A stretch of DNA of 64,000 nt from NCBI GenBank assembly GCA_014802015.1, contig JAAVDB010000017.1:101794-165793 (forward strand). Direction: 5' to 3'. The notes under the pieces are model-generated. The model saw only the letters and a program-made list of their open reading frames with translations, had not been told where the DNA came from and made no database searches. The stretch is from Bacteroides sp. (GTDB lineage: Bacteria > Bacteroidota > Bacteroidia > Bacteroidales > Muribaculaceae). Numbering within the stretch: the first letter of the stretch is position 1; the number at the start of each line of letters is the position of its first letter. Positions 54,152 through 63,396 of this stretch are shown here, one piece after another. The translations under genes and the position numbers were made by a program.

Positions 54152-57100
54152 ATGGAACAATCCTGTCACAAAAACCATGGAAAGATCCTAAAATCCATCT
54201 CTCAAATGGGGAGGAGGTTATGGATTGCATCTCTGCTATTGTGCTTTGCGCTCACAGCTATGTCGCAAGGCAGACTCATCACCGGTGTGGTCAACGACCA
54301 GAACGGTGACCCACTGATCGGAGCTACTGTCAAGCTCCAGGGCACTAACATTGCCTCTGCCACCAATGTTAACGGCGAATTTAGCCTTAACATTCCCACC
54401 GCCAACAACAAGGGGACCATCGAGGTTTCCTATATCGGTTACCTTCCCGTCAAGGTCAGACTCGACGGATCTTCCTCCTATCAGATCGACATGAAGGAGG
54501 ACACAAGCATGCTTGACGAAGTGGTAGTGGTCGGTTACGGCACACAGAAGAAATCGACCCTCACCGGTGCCGTATCACAGATCGACAACAAGCAGCTCGT
54601 AGCCACCAAGACTCAGGACACGAAGAACATGCTCACCGGTAAGATCGCCGGTGTACGTGTGACCCAGAACACATCCGAGCCGGGTGAGTTCGGTCAGGGC
54701 AACTTCGACATCCGCGGTTACGGCGGCAGCCCACTCGTCGTGGTCGACGGTGTGCCCCGCGGCAACCTTGAGCGTATCGACCCCAACGATGTCGAGTCAA
54801 TCTCCGTCCTCAAGGATGCGTCGGCTGCCATCTACGGTGTACGCGCCGCCAACGGTGTCATCCTCGTCACCACCAAGCGTGGTCAGGAAGGCAAGGCCAA
54901 GGTCGAGTACAGCATGTATTACGGTATTCAGAAACCTTCTGAAATTCTGAAACCTGTCGGTGCCATCGACCGTATGACCCTGTTCAACGAGAAGTCGATG
55001 CGCAACCTCACCAATCCGCGCCTCACTTACACCGACGAGCAGTTCGCCCCCTACTATGACGGTACACTCACCTCGACCGACTGGTATGACGCCGTGATCC
55101 GTAACACCGCACCTCAGCAGAGCCACAACGTCGCTATCAGCGGCGGCTCGAAGAAGTATGACTACTATGTCAACTTCGGCTACATGAGTCAGGAAGGCTT
55201 CTGGAAAACAGGAAGCATGGACTATAACCGCTACAACGTACGCTCCAACATCAGCGCCGAGATTCTCGAAGGCCTACGCATATCGGCACGCCTGTCAGGT
55301 ACTATCGACAACCGCAACCGTCCCTATAAAGACTCCTGGGAGGTATTCAAGAACCTGTGGCGCTCAGTACCTGACCAGCCCGTCTATGCCAACAACAATC
55401 CTCAGTATCTGCAGAATCCCAAGGCCGACATCATCAACCCCGTGGCGATGATCGATAAGGACATCAGCGGATTTAAAAAGAACCAGAACAAGATCATCAC
55501 ATCCCAGTTCGAAGCCACCTACGACCTCCCCTGGGTAAAGGGTCTCAAGGCTCGCGGCCTCTTCAGCTACGACAACACCATCGCTGACAACTCAAGCTAT
55601 CAGCTGGCATTCAACGAGTATAACTATGACGAGTCAACCGGCGCCTACAATCCGGTGACCCGCAACAGTCCCACCTATCTCAGCCGTTACTATGGCAACA
55701 GCTGGACCCGCCTGTGGCAGGCCGGCGTAAGCTATGACAATACATTCGGCGCACACACCGTAGGTGCCATGCTCCTCTGGGAGGAAAGCTACTCGAAGGG
55801 TGACAACATCTCGGCACAGCGTAACTTCTCGATCTATCTCCCCTACCTCTTCGCAGGTGATGACGACGAGCAGATCGGTACCGCTAATGCCAGCGGCATC
55901 TCCGAGCGAGCCAACAAGTCACTCGTGGGACGTCTGAATTACTCTTTCGCCGGAAAATATCTCGCTGAGTTTGCTTTCCGTCGCGACGGTTCATCCAAGT
56001 TCCCCGCCAACAAGCGCTGGGGATTCTTCCCGAGCGTATCAGCCGGATGGCGCATCTCGGAGGAAAGCTTCCTCAAGGAGAACGTCGAGTTCCTCAACAA
56101 CCTCAAGTTCCGCTTCTCATGGGGCAAGATGGGTGATGACGGCGCTCTCGACTATCAGTACATCACCGGTTACGACTATCCCAACACCTCGGGTGGCACT
56201 TACAACAACTATCCCAAGGGCTACGTGTTCGACGGCAAGGTACAGAACTCACTCGGATTCCGTGCAGCTCCCAACGAGAACATTACATGGTACACCGTAA
56301 AGACCATGAACTTCGGTATCGATGCCGATGTCCTGAGCAACCGCCTTGGCTTCACTCTCGAACTCTTCAAGCGTGACCGTGACGGCCTCCTCGCCAGCCG
56401 CATCGGCAACATCCCCGGATCATTCGGTGCGGCAATGTCGCAGGAGAACCTCAACAGCGACCGCACCCGCGGTATAGAACTTGAGCTGCGCCACTACAAC
56501 CGCGTGGGCGACTTCACCTACAGCGTGACCGGCAACATCTCCTACACACGTTCCGAGTACCGCTACGTCGAGAGAAATCCCTCTGGTAACTCGTATAGCA
56601 ACTGGAAAGACCGCAACAACTGCAACCGTTACAACGACATCTGGTTCGGCTGGGGTGCGGCAGGCCGCTACGAGAGCTATGACCAGATCGCAAACTCACC
56701 CGTATTCGCAGGCAACAGCACACTCCCCGGTGACTACATCTACGAGGACTGGAACGGTGACGGCACCATCGACGACAATGACCGCTATCCCATCGCCACA
56801 ACACTCGCATCAGGCGACTTCTCGGCATTCCAGAACAAGCGCAACTATCCCCTCGTCAACTACGGTATCAACCTCACCGGCGCATGGAAGGGCATCGACC
56901 TCAGCATGACATGGCAGGGTGCCGGCAAGTCATACATCGCTTACGGCGAGCAGCTCACCGCTCCGCTTCAGTTTGACGGCAATGCCCTTGATTACTTCCT
57001 TGACCGCTGGCATCCGGTTGATCCCAAGCAGGATCCCTACGATCCCTCTGCTCAGTGGATATCCGGCTACTACTCCTACGGCGGCACCACACCCGACGCC

Positions 57101-57346
57101 AACTCGGAGTTCGCTATCCAGAAGGGCGATTACATCCGTCTCAAGACTCTTGAGGTCGGCTACACCTTCCCCTCCAAATGGATGAAATATGCACGCATCA
57201 GCAACTTCAGAGTATACATGAACGCATATAACCTGCTGACATTCACCAATGTCAAGGGTGTTGACCCGGAGAAGCCCGCCAACCTCTACGGCTATATGTA
57301 TCCTCTTAACAAGACCTTTAACTTCGGATTATCTCTGGCATTCTAA
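54152..57346 (+). CDS. SusC/RagA-family TonB-dependent transporter of the PUL
   Basis: 1064 aa outer-membrane glycan importer. A hydrophilic N-terminal extension (about 18 residues; Met19 is an alternative start) precedes the signal helix, then the carboxypeptidase-like domain (I-T-G-V-V-N-D-Q-N-G-D-P-L-I-G-A-T-V; about 43-120). The plug (D-E-V-V-V-V-G-Y-G-T-Q-K-K, F-D-I-R-G, V-L-K-D-A-S-A-A-I-Y-G-V-R-A-A-N-G-V-I-L-V) and a 22-strand barrel ending G-L-S-L-A-F follow. First gene of an operon with susD 12 nt downstream. Confidence 0.95.
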   Translation: MEQSCHKNHGKILKSISQMGRRLWIASLLLCFALTAMSQGRLITGVVNDQNGDPLIGATVKLQGTNIASATNVNGEFSLNIPTANNKGTIEVSYIGYLPVKVRLDGSSSYQIDMKEDTSMLDEVVVVGYGTQKKSTLTGAVSQIDNKQLVATKTQDTKNMLTGKIAGVRVTQNTSEPGEFGQGNFDIRGYGGSPLVVVDGVPRGNLERIDPNDVESISVLKDASAAIYGVRAANGVILVTTKRGQEGKAKVEYSMYYGIQKPSEILKPVGAIDRMTLFNEKSMRNLTNPRLTYTDEQFAPYYDGTLTSTDWYDAVIRNTAPQQSHNVAISGGSKKYDYYVNFGYMSQEGFWKTGSMDYNRYNVRSNISAEILEGLRISARLSGTIDNRNRPYKDSWEVFKNLWRSVPDQPVYANNNPQYLQNPKADIINPVAMIDKDISGFKKNQNKIITSQFEATYDLPWVKGLKARGLFSYDNTIADNSSYQLAFNEYNYDESTGAYNPVTRNSPTYLSRYYGNSWTRLWQAGVSYDNTFGAHTVGAMLLWEESYSKGDNISAQRNFSIYLPYLFAGDDDEQIGTANASGISERANKSLVGRLNYSFAGKYLAEFAFRRDGSSKFPANKRWGFFPSVSAGWRISEESFLKENVEFLNNLKFRFSWGKMGDDGALDYQYITGYDYPNTSGGTYNNYPKGYVFDGKVQNSLGFRAAPNENITWYTVKTMNFGIDADVLSNRLGFTLELFKRDRDGLLASRIGNIPGSFGAAMSQENLNSDRTRGIELELRHYNRVGDFTYSVTGNISYTRSEYRYVERNPSGNSYSNWKDRNNCNRYNDIWFGWGAAGRYESYDQIANSPVFAGNSTLPGDYIYEDWNGDGTIDDNDRYPIATTLASGDFSAFQNKRNYPLVNYGINLTGAWKGIDLSMTWQGAGKSYIAYGEQLTAPLQFDGNALDYFLDRWHPVDPKQDPYDPSAQWISGYYSYGGTTPDANSEFAIQKGDYIRLKTLEVGYTFPSKWMKYARISNFRVYMNAYNLLTFTNVKGVDPEKPANLYGYMYPLNKTFNFGLSLAF

Positions 57347-57358
57347 AAGATCGTAACA

Positions 57359-59398
57359 ATGAATTATCTAAAACATATATTACTGGGCTTAGCCGCATGT
57401 GCGACTATCAGTTCATGCTCTGATCTTGATATTGAGCCCAAAAACATCATCTCCGGCTCGGACATCTACAGCGAGGGCGGCATCACCGCCTACATGGCCG
57501 GACTCTACGGCCGCCTGCCCATGGAGGACTTCAACATGACCGATGACGGCGGTGGCAAGGACGGTTTCTTCGGATGGAACTGTATCGTATGGGATATGGT
57601 CAGCACGGGCGAATCAGTCAACCGTAACCAGACCGGCCTTTATGTACCTCAGAAGGGTTACTGGAGCGAGGGCTTCAAGGTGATACGTCAGGCCAACGTC
57701 CTCATCGAGGACCTGCCCCAGTACGTAGGCACACTCACCGGTGCCGAGAGCTGGATCGCCGAGGCCAAATTTATCCGTGCCTACACTTACTTCGCAATGG
57801 TCAAGAGATACGGCGGCATGCCTATCATTACCAAACCCCAGCAGGCCACAGGTGACGACTCTGACCTCTGGGTGGCCCGCAGCAGCCATGAGGATTGCAT
57901 CGACTTCATCCTCGAAGACCTTGACTATGCCATCGAGAACATGACCGCCAACAAGGTCGCCGGCCGTGCCAACCGTTACGTGGCCGCCGCGTTCAAATCG
58001 CGCGTAGCCCTCTATGCAGCTTCCGTAGCGAAATACGGTGAAATGTACAATTATAGCGTTGATGGCGTACAGGTGTGCGGTCTGCCCGCATCACGCGCCA
58101 ATGACTACTTCACTCAGGCTTACAAAGCCGCGCTTGAGACCGAGAAGGGCGGTTACGCACTCTACGAGGCTGATGCCGACAAGAGCGAGAATTTCCGCAA
58201 CGTCTTCCTCAACGCCGACAAGAGCTCCGAAAGCGTGTTCGTTCGCCAGTACAACATCAACAACAACGTTCACAGCTTTGACGCCGTTTACTGTCCGCCC
58301 CGCATGACCACCACTTACGGTGACCGTTACAATGTGACGCTCGACTGGGTCGAGCTCTTCGACGGACTCCCCCTCGATCCCGCCACAGGTCATCTCAAGG
58401 TCGTTGACGAGGACGGTAATTACATCGTGTTCAATGACGAGAAGGAACTCTTCGCCAACGCCGAGCCCCGACTCAAAGGCTCGATCATGATCCCCGGCGA
58501 GACCTACAAGGGCGTATGTCTCGACATCCGCGCCGGTCTCATCAAAGAGAATGTCGACCCCTCGACTCCCATTGCAAAATTCGTGGCCGATGACGGTCAG
58601 ACAACCACAGCATGGTCTAACGTAGACTGGTTCAAGAACAATGTCGTAGTCGCATCCAAGAATCCCAAGGACGGTGAGTCATACGCCTACAACGGATCCA
58701 ACCTCAAGATCAACGGCTCGGACGGCCCCACCACAGGTGGAGGTCCCGCCACTCTCACCGGATTCCACGGCCTGAAATGGATCAACACCAACTGGACCGT
58801 TGCCGAGACCCAGCTGCACCGCGGCACCCAGACCTGGATCGACATCCGTTATGCCGAGGTACTCCTCAACCGCGCAGAGGCTGCCGTCGAGCTTGCTCAG
58901 AACGGCGTTACCACTCTCGACGGCAAAAGCCTCCTGGATGATGCCATGGAATGCATGAACAAGGTCCGCAGCCGTGCCGGCGCTACACTCATCGCTTCGA
59001 CTGCCGAACTGTCATCGACCACTCCCATGCTTCAGGAGCGTGGCACAGGTATCAACTCGTTCGTCTTCGCTCCTAACAAGGGGCTCCACGCCGTGCGTGT
59101 AGAGCGCTACAAGGAGCTGGCCTTCGAGCACAAGATCTACTGGGATCTCCGCCGCTGGTTCACATTCGACACTCAGATCCACAACTACCGTCGCCGCATG
59201 CTCGCTCCCTTCATGTTTGTCAAGGACGCTACCGTCGACGCTGAGTCAGGCAACCCCGTCGGCAAGTACATCTACGAGACCCGCGTATGCGAGCGTGCCA
59301 ACAACTCACTCTCGTTCGCCACTAAGAATTACTACGATCAGATTCCCAACGGACAGAGAACCCTCAACCCGCTTCTGGTTCAGAACAATCAGTATTAA
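57359..59398 (+). CDS. SusD/RagB-family glycan-binding lipoprotein of the PUL
   Basis: 679 aa, larger than average for the family. Lipoprotein signal with I-S-S-C (Cys20) followed by S-D-L-D-I-E-P-K. Helical SusD scaffold with A-W-I-A-E-A-K-F-I-R-A-Y-T-Y near 140 and the C-terminal R-V-E-R-Y-K-E-L-A-F-E-H-K-I-Y-W-D-L-R-R-W-F motif near 580. It forms the lid of the adjacent SusC and binds the polysaccharide at the surface. Confidence 0.94.
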   Translation: MNYLKHILLGLAACATISSCSDLDIEPKNIISGSDIYSEGGITAYMAGLYGRLPMEDFNMTDDGGGKDGFFGWNCIVWDMVSTGESVNRNQTGLYVPQKGYWSEGFKVIRQANVLIEDLPQYVGTLTGAESWIAEAKFIRAYTYFAMVKRYGGMPIITKPQQATGDDSDLWVARSSHEDCIDFILEDLDYAIENMTANKVAGRANRYVAAAFKSRVALYAASVAKYGEMYNYSVDGVQVCGLPASRANDYFTQAYKAALETEKGGYALYEADADKSENFRNVFLNADKSSESVFVRQYNINNNVHSFDAVYCPPRMTTTYGDRYNVTLDWVELFDGLPLDPATGHLKVVDEDGNYIVFNDEKELFANAEPRLKGSIMIPGETYKGVCLDIRAGLIKENVDPSTPIAKFVADDGQTTTAWSNVDWFKNNVVVASKNPKDGESYAYNGSNLKINGSDGPTTGGGPATLTGFHGLKWINTNWTVAETQLHRGTQTWIDIRYAEVLLNRAEAAVELAQNGVTTLDGKSLLDDAMECMNKVRSRAGATLIASTAELSSTTPMLQERGTGINSFVFAPNKGLHAVRVERYKELAFEHKIYWDLRRWFTFDTQIHNYRRRMLAPFMFVKDATVDAESGNPVGKYIYETRVCERANNSLSFATKNYYDQIPNGQRTLNPLLVQNNQY

Positions 59399-59420
59399 TA
59401 GCACAAGCTCTTAAATCAGT

Positions 59421-60155
59421 ATGAAAAAGACTATCAAAATATTAGCTTCATTCCTCCTTGTTCTCGGAATGACATCCTGCGAGAAGGACAACTACGACGC
59501 ACCGGATGCCACCCTGCAGGGCCAGATCTTTGACAACGAGGGCAATCCCTTCCAGACCGCAAACGGTCAGGGCAGCATGGCTATCCGTATCGTCGAGGAG
59601 AGTTATGCCAACGGTGATCCCGACGTGACAGTGACACCTCAGAATCTCAACATGCGTCAGGACGGCTCGTACATCAACACCAAGCTGTTTGCCGGCACCT
59701 ATTCGGTGATCCCCTATCAGGGCGCATTCTACGAGGATGTCGAGGCTGCCAAGGTCCAGCTCAACAGCGGCAGTTCCACCAAGGTTGACTTCACCGTCAC
59801 CCCTTACCTCACACTCGAATGGGTCAAGGCCCCCTACATCGACGAGGACGGCTATCTCAAGGCGTCGTTCAAGTTCAAGCGCAACGCCAAGGACGGAATG
59901 ACAATGCCTGCCCCCAACGAGTGCTGCATGTGGATCTCACGCACACAGTATTGCGGCACCGAGGGTGACGGCAACTACACTCCCGGTCTGAGAAAAATCA
60001 CCGCCGATGAGGAGGGTCAGGAGATCGAGCTTTCGTCCAAAATTCCCATCAAGTATAGCATGAAATACTGGGTACGTATCGGTGCGAACGTCAACGATAC
60101 ATACAAGAAGTATAATTTCACCGACATTCTCACTATTGATGTGAAAGTGAAATAA
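59421..60155 (+). CDS. DUF3823 surface lipoprotein (SusE-position glycan-binding candidate)
   Basis: 244 aa. Lipobox M-T-S-C (Cys20) after a short signal. The N-terminal part (D-A-T-L-Q-G-Q-I-F-D-N-E-G) fits DUF3823, an Ig-like/carboxypeptidase-regulatory fold found right after susD in PULs, where it is thought to be a surface glycan-binding protein; direct binding data are not known to me for this type. 22 nt after susD, followed by a terminator, so it ends the susC operon. Confidence 0.82.
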   Translation: MKKTIKILASFLLVLGMTSCEKDNYDAPDATLQGQIFDNEGNPFQTANGQGSMAIRIVEESYANGDPDVTVTPQNLNMRQDGSYINTKLFAGTYSVIPYQGAFYEDVEAAKVQLNSGSSTKVDFTVTPYLTLEWVKAPYIDEDGYLKASFKFKRNAKDGMTMPAPNECCMWISRTQYCGTEGDGNYTPGLRKITADEEGQEIELSSKIPIKYSMKYWVRIGANVNDTYKKYNFTDILTIDVKVK

Positions 60156-60185
60156 TCGAAAGAAAGCTATTGTTCTACGATAGTC

Positions 60186-60226
60186 GGCCCCGCGACGGGA
60201 ATTATTCCTGCGCGGGGCTGATTTTT
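60186..60226 (+). terminator. Terminator of the susC-susD-DUF3823 operon
   Basis: Stem GCCCCGCG (60187-60194) / CGCGGGGC (60211-60218) with an inner GGAA / TTCC pairing, followed by TGATTTTT. Its T-run runs directly into the palindromic element at 60225. Confidence 0.85.
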
Positions 60227-60426
60227 AAGTAACTCTTGAAAATTAATTTATATTATATGTGAACTTTATTTTGAGCAAAAATCAACGAATGAAGAAGGAG
60301 TTTATGGATATAAACGACTGATGAATGAGAGGATTTTTGCCAAAATAAAGCCACAGAGAATATAAAAGTCTTACAAGGGGAGCTTAGGAAAAACTTAGTG
60401 ACGTTTAATTTTTAAGAGTTACTTAA
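60225..60426. mobile_element. 202-bp palindromic element (MITE-like)
   Basis: Outer arms of 22 bp (60225-60246 and 60405-60426) match at 21 positions as inverted repeats, beginning TTAAGTAACTCTT. Inside is a second imperfect inverted repeat of about 19 bp (60264-60283, 60332-60350; CTTTATTTTG...AAAAATC). No ORF and no obvious target duplication; the flanks TT/AC do not match. A related half-element is at 11077-11155. It separates the DUF3823 gene from the acetylesterase gene. Confidence 0.65.
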
Positions 60427-60438
60427 CAAAAAAAGTCG

Positions 60439-60446
60439 TATATTCG
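60439..60446 (+). promoter_or_regulatory. Possible -7 element of the acetylesterase gene
   Basis: TATATTCG, one mismatch to TAnnTTTG, 13 nt beyond the edge of the palindromic element and 18 nt before the ATG at 60465. Confidence 0.4.
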
Positions 60447-60464
60447 CAGTACATAATATTATAT

Positions 60465-61937
60465 ATGAAAAAGACAGTCAATACATCCGTCGCCTCACTC
60501 GCGCTGATGCTGGGTCTGTTGTCAGCACAGCCTGCCGGAGCACGGATTATCCTGCCGCACATACTTTCGGACGGGATGGTGCTTCAGCAGAGGAGCGATG
60601 TGAAAATATGGGGAAAAGCTACACCGGGTGACAAAATTTCGGTCACTCCCGGGTGGAACGACCGTACGTCGACCGCGACCGTAGGCCGTGACTCGCTGTG
60701 GAGCGTCACCGTTGCAACACCCGAAGCCGGTGGGCCGTACGAGATCAAGATCTCCGAAAGCGACGGTTCACAGGTGACACTGAGCAATGTCCTATCGGGT
60801 GAAGTATGGTTCTGCTCGGGTCAGTCAAATATGGAGATGCCGATGCGCGGTTTTGACCGTCAGCCTCTCTACGGCACCAACACCGTCATCGCCCGGGCCA
60901 AAGCCTCGACCCCGGTACGCATTTTCACCCCCGACTCCAAAAACGGTCAATGGGTGCGTTCGTCGGCCAAAACTCCGCAGACCGACGTGGCGGGTGAGTG
61001 GTGGACGAATACGCCTGACAACGTGGCCAATTCGAGTGCCGTAGCCTATCTCTTCGCCCGTTACCTCAACGATGTGCTCGACGTTCCCGTCGGCATCATC
61101 GTATCGACCCTCGGAGGTTCGCGCATCGAGCCGTGGATGTCACGCGAGGCTATCAGCACGTTTGACGGATACACGTTCGAACATCTCGACGAGGGCACCA
61201 AGACCGATGCATGGAATCAGCCCTGCCTCCTCTACAATGCCAAGGTGGCCCCGTTCACCGATTACAGAGTCAAAGGCTTCCTGTGGTATCAGGGCGAGAG
61301 CAACCGCCACAACGCCCCTATCTATGACCGCCTGATGGCCTCGATGGTAAATGACTGGCGCACACGCTGGGATGGCGGTGATGAGAAACCGTTCTATTTC
61401 GTCGAGATCGCACCTTTCCGCTACGAGGGGGACGACAAGACCTCGGCAGCACTGCTGCGCGAAGCTCAGGCCCGTGCCGGACACCTCATCCCTCACAGCG
61501 GCATCGCATCGACCCTTGACGCGGGTCAGTATAATTTCATCCATCCGACCGACAAATTCACCCCCGCCGAGCGTCTCGCATGGCTCGCCCTCGCCGACGC
61601 TTACGGCATGACCGGGTTCGGCTCGCGCTCGCCCGAATATGAGTCAATGGAGGTCATCGACGGCAAAATCTATGTGAACGTGACCAATGCCCCCAACGGC
61701 CTCTCGCCCATGTGGACATCGCTCACAGGTTTCGAGATAGCCGGAGCCGACCGGGTGTTTCATCCCGCATTTGCCGAGATTGAGGAAAAGACCTGCCGTC
61801 TGGCTGTAAGTTCGCCCGACGTGCCCGAGCCTGTGGCCGTGAGATACTGTTTCCGCAACGTCCCCGAGCCGTCGGTCTATAACGTCCCCGGCCTGCCGCT
61901 CCTCCCCTTCCGCACCGACGACTGGGATGTGGAATAA
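60465..61937 (+). CDS. Exported SGNH acetylesterase (sialate O-acetylesterase family, CE20-like)
   Basis: 490 aa. Signal peptide (about 1-26), an N-terminal beta-sandwich of the V-L-Q-Q-R-S-D-V-K-I-W-G-K-A type, then the SGNH hydrolase domain. The nucleophile Ser121 is in C-S-G-Q-S-N-M-E-M; the partner Asp352 and His360 in D-A-G-Q-Y-N-F-I-H-P. Annotated family is sialate esterase, but plant-glycan PULs use such enzymes to remove acetyl from hexose or xylose residues (CE20). 33 nt before the GH30 gene. Confidence 0.88.
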   Translation: MKKTVNTSVASLALMLGLLSAQPAGARIILPHILSDGMVLQQRSDVKIWGKATPGDKISVTPGWNDRTSTATVGRDSLWSVTVATPEAGGPYEIKISESDGSQVTLSNVLSGEVWFCSGQSNMEMPMRGFDRQPLYGTNTVIARAKASTPVRIFTPDSKNGQWVRSSAKTPQTDVAGEWWTNTPDNVANSSAVAYLFARYLNDVLDVPVGIIVSTLGGSRIEPWMSREAISTFDGYTFEHLDEGTKTDAWNQPCLLYNAKVAPFTDYRVKGFLWYQGESNRHNAPIYDRLMASMVNDWRTRWDGGDEKPFYFVEIAPFRYEGDDKTSAALLREAQARAGHLIPHSGIASTLDAGQYNFIHPTDKFTPAERLAWLALADAYGMTGFGSRSPEYESMEVIDGKIYVNVTNAPNGLSPMWTSLTGFEIAGADRVFHPAFAEIEEKTCRLAVSSPDVPEPVAVRYCFRNVPEPSVYNVPGLPLLPFRTDDWDVE

Positions 61938-61969
61938 TAAATAATCAATCATCATCTATTTTTATCATA

Positions 61970-63373
61970 ATGAATCATCGGACAATTACTTTGGGGATAT
62001 GCGCCATGCTTGCGACAGCAGCATTCGCGCAGAAAGTCGAATCTTACACCTCCACTCAGCAAAACGGATGGGAAAAGCAGAAAGTGGAAGTAAGCCGTAA
62101 CATCTCATCCAAGGCCATCGAGCTGAACAAGAATGACAAAGCTCAGGAAGTGAAGGGCATCGGCGGATGCTTTAACGAGATGGGATGGGACGCACTGCAG
62201 ATCCTCCCCGCCGAGCGTCAGCAGGAGGTTATCAATGCACTGTTCTCGCCTGACGGTGCAGCATTCGACTATTGCCGCATGCCCCTGGGAGCCAATGACT
62301 TCTCGTTAAGCTACTATTCGTATGACGATACGGCTGACGATTTCGGACTTCAGAACTTCAATATCTCACGTGACCGCTATATCCTCATCCCCTACATCAA
62401 GGCCGCGATGAAAGTCAATCCCTCGCTCAGAGTATGGGCCTCGCCCTGGACTCCACCGGCATGGATGAAGACCAACAATCACTACGCATCCACACCCCAC
62501 GACAAGTATAACGGGCTGCCGAAAGAGCGAGCCATAGCCGATAAAAGCACGGGATTCAAGATGCAGGACGGCTACCTGAGCACCTATGCCGATTATTTCG
62601 TGAAATTTATCGATGCGTATGCCGACGAAGGTATCAAGATCAGCGCCGTGTGCCCGCAGAACGAGCCTTGCAGCAATCAGATATTCCCGAGTTGCAAGTG
62701 GCGTCCCGAGGACCTCGTGTACTTCGTAGGCCGTTATCTCGGGCCTACGTTTGAGAAAAACAACGTCGACGCCGACATTATTTTCGGAACCATCAACACC
62801 TCCGATCCCAATTATGTCCGCACAGCCATGAACGATGCCTACGCATCAAAATACGTCAAAGGCGCAGGATTCCAGTGGGATGGTAAGAAAACCATCCCGG
62901 TAATCCATGAGGAATATCCCGATCTGATGCTCATGCAGACCGAGACTGAGTGTGGCGACGGCCACAATTCATGGGACTATGCCGAGTACACATGGGACCT
63001 CATGCGTCACTACTTTGTCAACGGTGCCAATTCTTATCATTACTGGAATATGATCCTGCCCCGTCCCGGCGTGAGCCCCTGGGGATGGAATCAGAACTCA
63101 ATGGTAACCATCGACAAGGCGACCAAGGAGGTGACCTTCAATCCCGAATATTACCTCATGAAACAACTCTCGCACAATGTCAGGACCGGGGCTTACCGTC
63201 TGAACACACCTGCCGACAGCGATATGATCGCTTTTGAGAATCCTGACGGCAGCGTGGCCGTAATTATGGGCAACCGTACAGATAATGAAAATCCCGTGGA
63301 GTTTGCATTAGACGGCAAGAATTATTCCACCGTTCTGAGGCCGCACAGTTTCACGTCTATACTTATAAAATAA
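61970..63373 (+). CDS. Exported GH30 glycoside hydrolase (probable beta-1,6-glucanase type)
   Basis: 467 aa, signal peptide (about 1-21), TIM barrel plus C-terminal beta domain. G-I-G-G-C-F-N-E-M near 62, W-A-S-P-W-T-P-P-A-W-M near 160, acid/base Glu232 in C-P-Q-N-E-P, and the nucleophile in Q-T-E-T-E-C-G (Glu325 or Glu327). The general layout is that of GH30 subfamily 3 (endo-beta-1,6-glucanase, e.g. in pustulan PULs of Bacteroides). Subfamily needs a tree; substrate is therefore tentative. Confidence 0.87.
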   Translation: MNHRTITLGICAMLATAAFAQKVESYTSTQQNGWEKQKVEVSRNISSKAIELNKNDKAQEVKGIGGCFNEMGWDALQILPAERQQEVINALFSPDGAAFDYCRMPLGANDFSLSYYSYDDTADDFGLQNFNISRDRYILIPYIKAAMKVNPSLRVWASPWTPPAWMKTNNHYASTPHDKYNGLPKERAIADKSTGFKMQDGYLSTYADYFVKFIDAYADEGIKISAVCPQNEPCSNQIFPSCKWRPEDLVYFVGRYLGPTFEKNNVDADIIFGTINTSDPNYVRTAMNDAYASKYVKGAGFQWDGKKTIPVIHEEYPDLMLMQTETECGDGHNSWDYAEYTWDLMRHYFVNGANSYHYWNMILPRPGVSPWGWNQNSMVTIDKATKEVTFNPEYYLMKQLSHNVRTGAYRLNTPADSDMIAFENPDGSVAVIMGNRTDNENPVEFALDGKNYSTVLRPHSFTSILIK

Positions 63374-63396
63374 AGAAATAAAAATTTACGTTTACG

